Positions 32,997 through 40,786 of a DNA stretch of 40,786 nt are shown piece after piece. The number at the start of each line of letters is the position of its first letter. Positions within the stretch are counted from its first letter, which is position 1. The stretch is from Acidimicrobiaceae bacterium (GTDB taxonomy: Bacteria > Actinomycetota > Acidimicrobiia > Acidimicrobiales > RAAP-2): contig PMTL01000089.1 in assembly GCA_003168075.1 (NCBI GenBank), positions 26,115-66,900 of the forward strand, read 5' to 3'. Both the position numbers and the translations under genes were made by a program. The notes below the pieces were generated by a model. That model saw nothing but the letters and a program-made list of their open reading frames with translations, was not told the origin of the DNA and did not search any database.

Positions 32997-33354
32997 GGGT
33001 CCGAGGACCGCGACCACCCTCGCACGACTGCCTTTGGGCAATGTAGTCGACGCCACTGTCGATCCCTGAGTTCCCGTCGCCGCGAACAGCGATGCTGCGA
33101 GGCACACACAGGTTTCCTCGAGTGGCTGGCCAAAAATATGGCGACGACCGTGAATTGCTGCGAGTACGTCGTCGGCAATGTGAATTTCACGTGTCAATGC
33201 CGTACCCATGAAATAACGCTGCGGTCGCCCAGAGAACCACCATTCCTCACACTTTGGTTACCTGCGTTCTCTAACTTGTGCCAGGACCGCTCCAACCGGG
33301 GCGGTTTCGACTGTCCAGTTATGCCCCCCAACAAGTTCCTGAGGAGGAATGAGT
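32997..33354 (+). other. Intergenic region upstream of pstS
   Basis: No gene seen. GGTCC-GA-GGACC at about 32998-33010 is a weak terminator-like repeat after the preceding gene. A hairpin at 33286-33305 lies in the predicted pstS leader. TTTGGTTACC to CTAACTTG (33254-33279) is promoter-like but does not give a convincing Pho box of either the actinobacterial GTTCACC or the enterobacterial type. Confidence 0.45.
33286..33305 (+). promoter_or_regulatory. Hairpin in the pstS leader
   Basis: ACCGCTCC and GGGGCGGT pair (eight pairs, one T-G) across an AACC loop, followed by TTTC, 50 bp before the pstS start. It could be an attenuator-like or mRNA-protecting hairpin. Confidence 0.4.
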
Positions 33355-34593
33355 ATGTTAAAGAATCTTCGAGTCACCCTTGGTGTCTCGACTGCGATGA
33401 TGGCTCTCGTAGCCACGGTGGCTGTGCCGGCGGGCGCTGCCTCATCCACGACGGACCCGAGCCTCGCAACCGACACCACTATCAGCGGTCCAGCCACCAT
33501 CTCGGGCGGAGGTTCCACCTTCGACGCCCCGCTGATGAACGCGGCCGAGGCGATTTACGACGCTCGCAATCCCAACGCGACGATTTCCTCGTACTTGTCG
33601 GTGGGTTCGGGCGCCGGTCAGACTGACATCGCCACTGGCCTCGTGAACTATGGAGCTTCCGACGTTCCCATGACCCAGACCAACCTGTCGGCCATGTCAC
33701 ACCTCGGGGCCGGTGAGAAGTCAATCTCGAACTACATTCAGGTTCCCGTCGCCCTCGGCGGAATCGCCATGGGCTACAACTTGCCCTCGATCTCGAAGAA
33801 CAAGGTGTTCTCGAAGATCGGCGTACATCTGACGGGGGTCATCATCGCGAAGATCTATCGCGGCGTCATCACCAAATGGAATGACAAGGCGATCTGCAAC
33901 GTCAACCCGTTGCTGGCGATTATCAAGCGAAACGCCAAGCACAAGATCATCTCCAAGACATGCGCCCTGCCTAACCACACGATCACCGTGGTCGCTCGCT
34001 CCGATGGTTCAGGCACGACCTACGCGTTCACTAACTACTTGAACACCGTGGTTCCCAATCTGTGGCTGACCGTGTCGAAGTCCGAGATCGCGTTGCCGTC
34101 CAACGGCGTCAACGAGCCGGGCAACGCGGGCGTGGCCGCTGAGGTCGCCAACAACGGGTACACGCTCGGATACATCGAGTACTCCTACTTGTTGCTGAAC
34201 CAGGGCATCACCGCGGCGTACGTGCAGAATGCCAATGGCCTCTACATCCAGCCGTCGGTCGCGACGGTCGCAGCCGCTGCCGCCCAGAAGCCGAACATCT
34301 CGTGGACGAACTTCTCCATCGTGGACGAGCCGGGCAAGAGCTCCTACCCAATCTCCACCTACAGTTGGGCGATCGTGCGCAAGGAGCAGCAGGGTGTCGC
34401 CTCGAGCAGTCTGCAGGCAACGCTACTGGTCAAGTACCTAGACTGGCTGTCGCACTCCAGCGGCGTCACTGGCGTCCTCGCGGGCCAGGATGTTGCCGCC
34501 GAGCAGGCCTACGTTCCGCTGCCCACCAACATTCAGGCTCTGGCCCACGCGCAGTTGTTGAAGGTAACCTACGGCGGCACGCCCTTACTGTAA
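33355..34593 (+). CDS. pstS: Phosphate ABC transporter substrate-binding protein PstS
   Basis: A 412-residue exported phosphate-binding protein. Signal peptide residues 1-29 (VSTAMMALVATVAVPAGA, no lipobox cysteine), then ISGGGSTFDAPLMN (about 50-62) and ARSDGSGTTYAF (about 218-229), both phosphate-contacting PstS loops, and GYIEYSYLL. ATG 33355 is preferred over ATG 33349 because GAGGAGG ends 7 nt upstream of it. Delivers inorganic phosphate to PstC-PstA. First gene of pstSCAB, 31 bp before pstC. The absence of a lipobox means that it may be free or anchored through other means. Usually induced by phosphate limitation. Confidence 0.93.
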   Translation: MLKNLRVTLGVSTAMMALVATVAVPAGAASSTTDPSLATDTTISGPATISGGGSTFDAPLMNAAEAIYDARNPNATISSYLSVGSGAGQTDIATGLVNYGASDVPMTQTNLSAMSHLGAGEKSISNYIQVPVALGGIAMGYNLPSISKNKVFSKIGVHLTGVIIAKIYRGVITKWNDKAICNVNPLLAIIKRNAKHKIISKTCALPNHTITVVARSDGSGTTYAFTNYLNTVVPNLWLTVSKSEIALPSNGVNEPGNAGVAAEVANNGYTLGYIEYSYLLLNQGITAAYVQNANGLYIQPSVATVAAAAAQKPNISWTNFSIVDEPGKSSYPISTYSWAIVRKEQQGVASSSLQATLLVKYLDWLSHSSGVTGVLAGQDVAAEQAYVPLPTNIQALAHAQLLKVTYGGTPLL

Positions 34594-34624
34594 GGGCTGA
34601 CGTTCAGTCGAAAGCTAGTTAGCA

Positions 34625-35596
34625 ATGAACCAGTCGACTCAGAGATTCTTCTCTCGTCGCAACGCATCTGACTCGCCCCAGGGCCTACGGGCTCGGGGCG
34701 GGTCAGATCGCTTTTACGTCTGGACGCTTCGCGGCGTTGCGATGTTATTTTCCGCGATTCTTCTGGAGTTCGTGTACAGCATCGTGCACCAATCCTGGCC
34801 CGCGTGGACCCACGAGGGCATCACCCTCCTCACGGGAACGACCTGGAACCCGGCGGCCTCGGTATACGGCGCCCTTCCCCTCATTCTTGACACCGTAATC
34901 AGCACCCTCGTCGCTCTTCTCTTTGCGGTCCCGATCGGACTGGGCACCGCGCTCGTCCTCATTTTCGTTCTCCCGCGGCGACTGCAGGCCATCGCCTCGG
35001 CTCTCGTGGAGCTTCTCGCGGCAATTCCCTCCGTCGTCTACGGGCTGTGGGGTCTCTACGTTCTTGTTCCGTGGATGTCCGCCACCGTCCAGCCATGGCT
35101 GGCGAGCCTCACCGGCGGACGCTGGCCCTTTAGCGGTGACAACCTCGGTGCGGGCATCATGTTGGCCAGCGTGGTTCTCGCGGTCATGATCCTGCCCACC
35201 ATCGTCGCGATTTCTCGTGACGTCATCGCGGCGCTGCCCAAGGACCTCAATGAAGGTGCGCTGTCTCTCGGGGCCTCCAAGAGTCAGGTACTTCGTAAGG
35301 TGATCTTGCCGAGCGCCAAATCGGGAATCCTGGGTGCCATCTCGTTGGGCGCCGGTCGCGCCCTGGGCGAGACGATCGCCGTGCTCATGGTCATCGGGGG
35401 AAACGCGCAGATGCCACGCTCGCTCTTTTCGGTGGGAGCGACCCTCGCCTCCACCATCGCCACGGAGTACACCGAAGCGTCACCCCAGAATCTCGCGGCC
35501 CTCGGAGCCCTCGCGGTCATCCTGATGGCCCTCACCGCCGGAGTCAATGTACTCGCGCGTCGACTCGTAAATCGATCAAGTGGACTCAGTTCATGA
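34625..35596 (+). CDS. pstC: Phosphate ABC transporter permease PstC
   Basis: A 323-residue inner-membrane permease with about six helices. A hydrophilic N-terminal tail of some 30 residues is followed by FYVWTLRGVAMLFSAILLEFVY, and the ABC permease EAA loop is clear: AALPKDLNEGALSLGASKSQVLRKVILPSAKSGILGAISLGAGRALGET (about 204-252). Pairs with PstA to form the channel. Its stop overlaps the pstA start by 4 bp (ATGA), so translation is coupled. Confidence 0.94.
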   Translation: MNQSTQRFFSRRNASDSPQGLRARGGSDRFYVWTLRGVAMLFSAILLEFVYSIVHQSWPAWTHEGITLLTGTTWNPAASVYGALPLILDTVISTLVALLFAVPIGLGTALVLIFVLPRRLQAIASALVELLAAIPSVVYGLWGLYVLVPWMSATVQPWLASLTGGRWPFSGDNLGAGIMLASVVLAVMILPTIVAISRDVIAALPKDLNEGALSLGASKSQVLRKVILPSAKSGILGAISLGAGRALGETIAVLMVIGGNAQMPRSLFSVGATLASTIATEYTEASPQNLAALGALAVILMALTAGVNVLARRLVNRSSGLSS

Positions 35597-36528
35597 CCGA
35601 CACTTTGAACTCTCTGCCCCCCGACCCCATCTACGATCGCCGCGAGCAGATTCGCGCCATCACCGCCAAGACGCTGCGGCGACGTTCGCGCATGTCCCAA
35701 TTGTTCACGTGGGCGCTCTCGATGTCCCTCGTCATTGCGCTCATTCCGCTGGTGCTCGTTCTGTTCACCATCGTGCAGCGCGGTGGAAGTGACCTGAGCG
35801 CCGCGTTTGTCACCAAGCTTCCCCAGGTGCCCACCATCGGTCAGCAGAATGCCATTGGTGGCATTGCCAACGCCATTATCGGAACCTTAATTGTGGCCGC
35901 CATGGCGGCCGCCATGGCGGTTCCACTCAGCCTGGTCCTCGGGCTGTACCTCGTCGAGATGGATACACGACTGTCGAGAATCTTCCGAGCGAGTGTCGAG
36001 ATACTCTCCGGCATCCCGTCGATTCTTTTGGGTGTCTTTGCCTACATCTTCATCGTCCTGCCCGAGCACCATTTCTCCGCCTTCGCGGCCTCAGTGGCCC
36101 TGGCTCTCCTCATGACTCCAGTCATCACCAAGTCCGTGGAAACGGCAATTCGGGGAGTCCCCGACACCGTGACCGAGGCGGGCCTGGCCCTGGGGGCACG
36201 TCGCTCCGTCGTGGCGCGGCGCGTGGTGCTTCCTGCGGCGCGTGCGGGTATCATCACCGGCACCCTGCTGGCCCTCGCGCGCGCCATGGGCGAGACGGCG
36301 CCTCTCCTGTTGGTTATCGGGGCCACTTTTTCTCAGACCTGGGACTTCAATCCCTTCCACGCCATGTCGGCACTGCCGCTCCTGACGTACTCCTACTCGG
36401 GGTCGGCGTTCCCCAGTCAACATCGTGCGGCGTGGGGAGTGGCCCTCGTCCTCGTCCTGCTAGTTCTCATACTGAACCTTACGAGTCGATTCATCTCGGC
36501 ACGACTCAGCAGAAAGGCCCAGATGTGA
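35593..36528 (+). CDS. pstA: Phosphate ABC transporter permease PstA
   Basis: A 311-residue permease with about six helices and the EAA loop IRGVPDTVTEAGLALGARRSVVARRVVLPAARAGIITGTLLALARAMGETAPLL (about 188-240), diagnostic of PstA. It starts within the pstC stop and ends within the pstB start, giving tight translational coupling on both sides. Together with PstC it forms the phosphate channel energised by PstB. Confidence 0.94.
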   Translation: MTDTLNSLPPDPIYDRREQIRAITAKTLRRRSRMSQLFTWALSMSLVIALIPLVLVLFTIVQRGGSDLSAAFVTKLPQVPTIGQQNAIGGIANAIIGTLIVAAMAAAMAVPLSLVLGLYLVEMDTRLSRIFRASVEILSGIPSILLGVFAYIFIVLPEHHFSAFAASVALALLMTPVITKSVETAIRGVPDTVTEAGLALGARRSVVARRVVLPAARAGIITGTLLALARAMGETAPLLLVIGATFSQTWDFNPFHAMSALPLLTYSYSGSAFPSQHRAAWGVALVLVLLVLILNLTSRFISARLSRKAQM

Positions 36529-37355
36529 GCGACGGTCACGACGCTGTTGGCAACAACCCGGGGGTGCTCAAAGAATCCTCCATCACTCCCGTACTCCAGT
36601 TGCGGCGAGTGAACGTCTCGTTCTCGGGCCGAGTTGCCGTGCGCGACGTGTCCTTTGACGTCGCCCCCAACAAGATCACCTCGCTCATCGGTCCCTCGGG
36701 TTCAGGCAAGACCACTATTCTGCGGTCGCTCAACCGCCTGCATGATTTGACCAAGGGGGCGAAGGTCGACGGCGACCTCCTCTTGGACGGCGTCGACATC
36801 TACAAGGGCGGCATCGCGACGATGTTGTTGCGCAGTCGTATCGGCATGGTCTTTCAACGTCCGAATCCTTTTCCCACTCTCAGCATTTACGACAACGTAG
36901 TCTCGGGCCTTCGCTTCAACGGTGTGCGCAAGAAGTCGTTGCTCGACGAAGCGGCTGAATCCGCTTTGATTTCCGCCGCCCTCTGGGACAGCGTCTCGTC
37001 GCGTATGAAGGTCCACGCGTCAACCCTGTCGGGTGGCGAGCAACAACGATTGTGCATCGCACGGGCATTAGCGGTGGAGCCGGAGATTCTCTTGATGGAT
37101 GAACCCACCTCATCGCTCGACCCCGTTTCGACGCAACGTATCGAAGAATTGATGACGGAGCTCAAAAACCGCGTGACCATGGTGATCGTGACACACAACA
37201 TGCAACAAGCCGCGCGGGTGTCCGACGACTGCGCGTTCTTGCTGATGGCCGACGACCGGGCCGGTGAGCTCATTGAATTCGGTCCAACGGACAAGATCTT
37301 TCACGACCCCTCAGATGCACGTACCTTGGACTACGTCCACGGTCGCTTCGGCTGA
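36525..37355 (+). CDS. pstB: Phosphate ABC transporter ATP-binding protein PstB
   Basis: A 276-residue ABC ATPase. Walker A GPSGSGKT at 56-63, Q-loop VFQRPNPFP at 109-117 (PstB-typical), ABC signature LSGGEQQRLCIARAL at 168-182, Walker B EILLMDEPTSSLDP at 187-200 with catalytic Glu193, and the H-loop VTHNMQQAAR. I place the start at GTG 36525, overlapping the pstA stop, because AAAGG lies 8 nt upstream; the frame is open 93 bases further. No phoU follows; instead a 475-bp gap leads to a PAS/GAF/EAL protein. Confidence 0.94.
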   Translation: MSDGHDAVGNNPGVLKESSITPVLQLRRVNVSFSGRVAVRDVSFDVAPNKITSLIGPSGSGKTTILRSLNRLHDLTKGAKVDGDLLLDGVDIYKGGIATMLLRSRIGMVFQRPNPFPTLSIYDNVVSGLRFNGVRKKSLLDEAAESALISAALWDSVSSRMKVHASTLSGGEQQRLCIARALAVEPEILLMDEPTSSLDPVSTQRIEELMTELKNRVTMVIVTHNMQQAARVSDDCAFLLMADDRAGELIEFGPTDKIFHDPSDARTLDYVHGRFG

Positions 37356-37830
37356 GTCACGAGACAACGTCGTCAGTTGGAGCCCACTGGCGGTTCTGAT
37401 GTCGTCGCTCCACAACAAGAATCTCACTAAGTGACGCATCGCTATGTTCGGCGCAGTGCCACGATCGCCCATAATCGTCACCCTAGGGGCGCCTCGACGA
37501 GGCTCGCGGAGACAGAATCCTTGTGGATGAACCAGTCAGGGCTTAGAGTCAAGTCACGAGGACTATTTGTCGGCTACCTCAATTGGGGATGAGAATGTTG
37601 GTGCCTTGGCACAAAGTTCACTCGAGCCATTCACCTCTTATCTGCCGCCACCGCCCTCATGATGGCGATGGGCACCTGCTGAGTTCCTGGTCCGAGCCAC
37701 GGGCAACCTTCGCCTTATCGTGGCATTCCACTCATCCGTCACGCGCGCTTCACCTTTGTCGTGTGCCCCGAATCTCTTTCCAAGGGCGGATATCGGGTCG
37801 TCGTGACGGCCAGTGTCGCAGCGGCTCAAG
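37356..37830. other. 475-bp intergenic region between pstB and the PAS/EAL gene
   Basis: No gene with motif support. Short rightward frames (such as one at about 37583) lack ribosome binding sites and the codon usage of neighbours. No convincing terminator for pst or promoter for the sensor gene could be assigned. Confidence 0.5.
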
Positions 37831-40786
37831 ATGACCGCGCGTCAAAATGCCGATCATCGCTTCGTGAACACGGTCTCGCACGCCAACGAATTAATCGTGC
37901 AGATCACGCTCGACGGATCAATAGTGTGGGTGTCATCGGCGCTATCCGAGTTGTTGGGTTGGGACTCCAGTGACGCCGTGGGTCACCCTGCTAGCAAATT
38001 CATTTGGAGGAGCGAGGGCGGAGCGAGGGCGTGGGAGAGCGCACACCTCGCCGCGCGCGAGACTCTCGAAGGACGACTCTGCCTGCGCCACCACGATGGA
38101 TCTACGCGCGATTGTCGTGCAACCATGCACCCGATGGTCGGCGCCGATGGCACGGTCGATACCGTGATCGTCGCCATGCGCGGCTTCACGTCAACGTCGA
38201 CGACGAGCGGCGACATGGGCGATCTCGACTTGTACCAATTGCTTGCCGAAAACATCTCTGACGTCGTCTCGATGACCGAGGGGGAAGGACAGATCTCGTG
38301 GGTCTCGCCAAGTGTTGAGACTCTGTTGGGTTGGCCGGCCGGGGAGGTGATCAGCCACCAGTTTCGCGACTACATCGTGCCCGAGGATCTCAACATCCTT
38401 GAGGACTCGCTGGCGAGAATCCTTCTTGGCGAGACGGTCCAATTTGAACTGCGCATGGTCCGTCGCGATGGCAATGTCCGTTGGACCGAGATCGTGTCTC
38501 ACCAAGTGGACCTTCCCGGCCGTGACCGCGCTCGCATCGCCGTGTGGCGCGACGTGAACGACGCCGTGGAGGCACGCATTTCTCTCGAGCAGTCGCGCCA
38601 AGATTTCCAACGAGTCGCCGAGAACGCGTCGGACGTGGTCATTCAGACTGACGCCAGAGGCCGAATCGATTGGGTGGCTCCTTCGGTCACCGCGGTGCTG
38701 GGTTGGCGATCTGTTGACGTACTCGGCAAGAGCGTTCTTGAGTTCATTGCCCCCAGCGACGCGGCGCGGGCCGAGGCCTGGCAGTCGCTTGTTCTGACGG
38801 GAGAACGCGTTCGTTCCGCGCAGATGAGGTACCGCACCGCATCGGGCGGATCGCGCTGGCTGGCGGTGCGCGCTCAGCCGCTCATCGAAGGCCATTCCGC
38901 TCGCGGCGTCATCATGTCCTTGCGGGACTGTCACGAGGAGGTCATTGCTCGCCGTGCCCTCAACACCCTCTCCGCCGCCAGCCGCGCGCTCACCCGAAGC
39001 GAAGACGAGCAAGAGTTACTCAATACCATGTGTCAGGCCGCGGTCAACGAGGGCGGTTACCTCCTGTGCTGGTACGCGCGTCCCGCACAAGAGAAGGCGA
39101 ACTACTTCACGTGTGTCGCCTCGAGTTTCGAGCACCGCTTTTACGCCGAGTCCAGCGAACTCGCGTGGAGTGACGACCCCGACGGTCAAAATCCCGCCGG
39201 GGCTGCGTGGCGCACTGGCCAGACGGTCGTCGTCAATGATCGTTTCCACGACCACCGCTTCAGCGACCTCGACACCGAGGCGCAAGTTCGGGGTTTTCGA
39301 GCCACAATTGCCCTGCCCGTTCGTTGCGCCCGAGTACTCGACGGGGTCCTGATCGTCGATGCTCCCGAAGTAGGCGCTTTCGATGTCTCGGTCACCAGCG
39401 TCCTGGAGGAGCTTGCAGCGCAGATCGGATTCGGGATCCAGCGACTGCGCGACCGCGACCTCCTGCTGCAGTCGCTATCGGAGCAACAACTCCTCAGCGC
39501 CGCCGTCACCCAATCCGGTGAGTCGATCGTGGTCACCGATTCTCACGCGCACCTCGTGTACGCGAACCCGGCGGCCCTGCGCTCGAGCGGCTACGAGCTC
39601 GACGAGCTCGTCGGACAGAATCCCCGAATCTTTCAGAGCGGATTGCAGAACCAAGCGTTCTTCGAGGACATGTGGCAACAATTGACCAACGGATTGACGT
39701 GGCGCGGCGTCCTCGTGAACCGGCGTAAGGACGGCGAACTCTACGAGGAAGAGACCACCATCTCACCGATTCACGACGATCGCGGACGTGTCAGCGCCTA
39801 CATCGCCGTGAAGCGCGACCTCACAATTGAACGCCACCTCCAAGCCAATCTCACGAGCGACGACAATGACCGCAGCACCATTCTCGAAATTATGCGCGAA
39901 ATGCGTCCGGTGAGTTCCCTCGAAGCGATGGCGAATCTCTTTTGCCACCTCGTGACCCGCCTCGACGGTATCGATACTTCGACTTTCTTGATTCTGCACC
40001 TCAACGACACGCTGACGGTGATGGGTCAACACGGACCCGCGCTGTTCGCGACGTCGCCACCGCCCTCGTTTCCGGCGTCGCTCGTCGCCGATCAGGTACA
40101 CCGCGGGCACCCCGCGGCGGTCCTGTCTCTGGAGGACAAACAATGGAACGACTACCCCGAGATCCGCGACGCGATTCAGAGTTCCGAGGTCGCCGGCGCC
40201 GTGGTGTCGCCGCTTCGATGGAACGACTCGGCGATCGGCGTCCTTGTCCTGGCCACTCGCGACGAGGCAATTGCCACGAATCTGACGCGTCGGCTCGCCG
40301 CCTTCGACCAGCTCGGTTCGTACGCCGGCTCGTTCTTTGGAGCCCAGCTCGAGATTCAGCGACACCGTGAGTCACTTCGTGCGCAGATCCAAGAGATCCT
40401 CGACCAACAGGCCTTCACTCCCAATTTTCAACCCTTCGTCGAGCTCGCTACCGGCAAGGTCGTAGGGTACGAGGCGCTGACCCGGTTCAAGAACGGCCGA
40501 CGACCGGACCTCTGCATCATTGACGCCCACCTCGTGGGCTTAGGCCCTGAACTTGAAGCCGCCTGCGCCAGCGCTTCGATCGAGGCCGCCCGCGCTCTCA
40601 GCCCCGAACTCTGGCTCAGCCTCAACTTCTCACCCTCAGCGCTTCTCGGCCACTACGTTGAACCGGTACTCGCCCGGGCGAATCGGAAAATCGTTCTCGA
40701 AATCACCGAGCATGAACCAATCGAGGATTACGCCGCAATTCGCAGCGTCGTTGCCGCGATTCCCAACTGCAGTGTGGCCGTCGACG
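37831..40786 (+). CDS. Multi-PAS/GAF sensor with EAL phosphodiesterase domain (3' truncated)
   Basis: The frame stays open to the window edge, giving at least 985 residues. Domains in order: PAS 1 (about 10-120, IVWVSSALSELLGW), PAS 2 (131-255, ISWVSPSVETLLGW), PAS 3 (265-385, IDWVAPSVTAVLGW), GAF 1 (390-530), PAS 4 (550-670, LVYANPAALRSSGY and GQNPRIFQSGLQ), GAF 2 (685-845) and an EAL domain starting near 855 (FTPNFQPFVELATGKVVGYEALTRF). No GGDEF domain is present between GAF 2 and EAL. No signal or membrane helix, so cytoplasmic. It should hydrolyse c-di-GMP in response to ligands of PAS/GAF domains. ATG 37831 is used; GTG 37813 is possible and neither has a good ribosome binding site. An in-frame stop at 37804 limits the N-terminus. 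Confidence 0.88.
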   Translation, partial: MTARQNADHRFVNTVSHANELIVQITLDGSIVWVSSALSELLGWDSSDAVGHPASKFIWRSEGGARAWESAHLAARETLEGRLCLRHHDGSTRDCRATMHPMVGADGTVDTVIVAMRGFTSTSTTSGDMGDLDLYQLLAENISDVVSMTEGEGQISWVSPSVETLLGWPAGEVISHQFRDYIVPEDLNILEDSLARILLGETVQFELRMVRRDGNVRWTEIVSHQVDLPGRDRARIAVWRDVNDAVEARISLEQSRQDFQRVAENASDVVIQTDARGRIDWVAPSVTAVLGWRSVDVLGKSVLEFIAPSDAARAEAWQSLVLTGERVRSAQMRYRTASGGSRWLAVRAQPLIEGHSARGVIMSLRDCHEEVIARRALNTLSAASRALTRSEDEQELLNTMCQAAVNEGGYLLCWYARPAQEKANYFTCVASSFEHRFYAESSELAWSDDPDGQNPAGAAWRTGQTVVVNDRFHDHRFSDLDTEAQVRGFRATIALPVRCARVLDGVLIVDAPEVGAFDVSVTSVLEELAAQIGFGIQRLRDRDLLLQSLSEQQLLSAAVTQSGESIVVTDSHAHLVYANPAALRSSGYELDELVGQNPRIFQSGLQNQAFFEDMWQQLTNGLTWRGVLVNRRKDGELYEEETTISPIHDDRGRVSAYIAVKRDLTIERHLQANLTSDDNDRSTILEIMREMRPVSSLEAMANLFCHLVTRLDGIDTSTFLILHLNDTLTVMGQHGPALFATSPPPSFPASLVADQVHRGHPAAVLSLEDKQWNDYPEIRDAIQSSEVAGAVVSPLRWNDSAIGVLVLATRDEAIATNLTRRLAAFDQLGSYAGSFFGAQLEIQRHRESLRAQIQEILDQQAFTPNFQPFVELATGKVVGYEALTRFKNGRRPDLCIIDAHLVGLGPELEAACASASIEAARALSPELWLSLNFSPSALLGHYVEPVLARANRKIVLEITEHEPIEDYAAIRSVVAAIPNCSVAVD

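Noticed and set aside
33254-33279. Pho-box-like sequence upstream of pstS
   Set aside because: GTTACC and GTTCTC are spaced 9 rather than 11 bp and do not match the GTTCACC repeats, so I do not call it a PhoP site.

Overview
The window reads as chromosomal DNA of a high-GC Gram-positive bacterium, most likely an actinomycete-type lineage and possibly an Acidimicrobiia relative. The support is indirect: GC-rich third positions, frequent GTG starts, several apparently leaderless genes, an ECF sigma factor overlapping an RskA-type anti-sigma factor, a CsoR repressor of Cys-His-Cys type, an LLM flavin oxidoreductase fused by overlap to a DUF2277 gene, and DUF4232 and threonine-rich secreted proteins. 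I see no phage, transposon, CRISPR array, tRNA or rRNA.

Region 1 (about 1-14.2 kb) is a sugar-acid or uronate catabolic cluster. An FGGY sugar kinase points right. Ten genes point left in sub-operons: FAH-family hydrolase, mannonate dehydratase, NAD-dependent epimerase/dehydrogenase; SDR dehydrogenase and a 2-keto-4-pentenoate-hydratase-like protein; a second such hydratase, iron-containing alcohol dehydrogenase, Ldh2-type oxidoreductase, IlvD/Edd dehydratase and a PfkB-type kinase. The enzymes fit oxidation of sugars to aldonates or uronates, dehydration to 2-keto-3-deoxy acids, and then either phosphorylation (KDG kinase) or oxidation and hydrolysis to pyruvate and a small hydroxyacid. No transporter, aldolase or regulator lies in the window. 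Three intergenic regions of this cluster carry the same kind of palindrome (RTTTC-N7-GAAAY), which I propose is the operator of an unseen local regulator.

Region 2 (14.5-24.9 kb) is mainly envelope and redox functions: a Tat-exported molybdopterin oxidoreductase with a cytochrome b partner, a divergent DUF4232 membrane-anchored protein (with a striking 47-bp near-perfect palindrome between them), a GNAT acetyltransferase, a Rieske oxygenase, a secreted phosphoesterase with a small exported partner, an HtrA-like protease, an ECF sigma/anti-sigma pair and TatA.

Region 3 (24.9-31.3 kb) has a phosphoribosyltransferase and an aldo/keto reductase expressed divergently from leaderless-type promoters, an LLM oxidoreductase with DUF2277, then a metal module: CsoR-type operator, His-rich SHOCT membrane protein, CsoR, a permease with two C-terminal YHS domains, and a NiCoT nickel/cobalt transporter.

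Region 4 (31.3 kb to the end) holds a membrane-anchored protein related to the N,N-dimethylformamidase large subunit, the complete high-affinity phosphate importer pstSCAB without phoU, and the start of a large PAS/GAF/EAL sensor protein truncated by the window edge.
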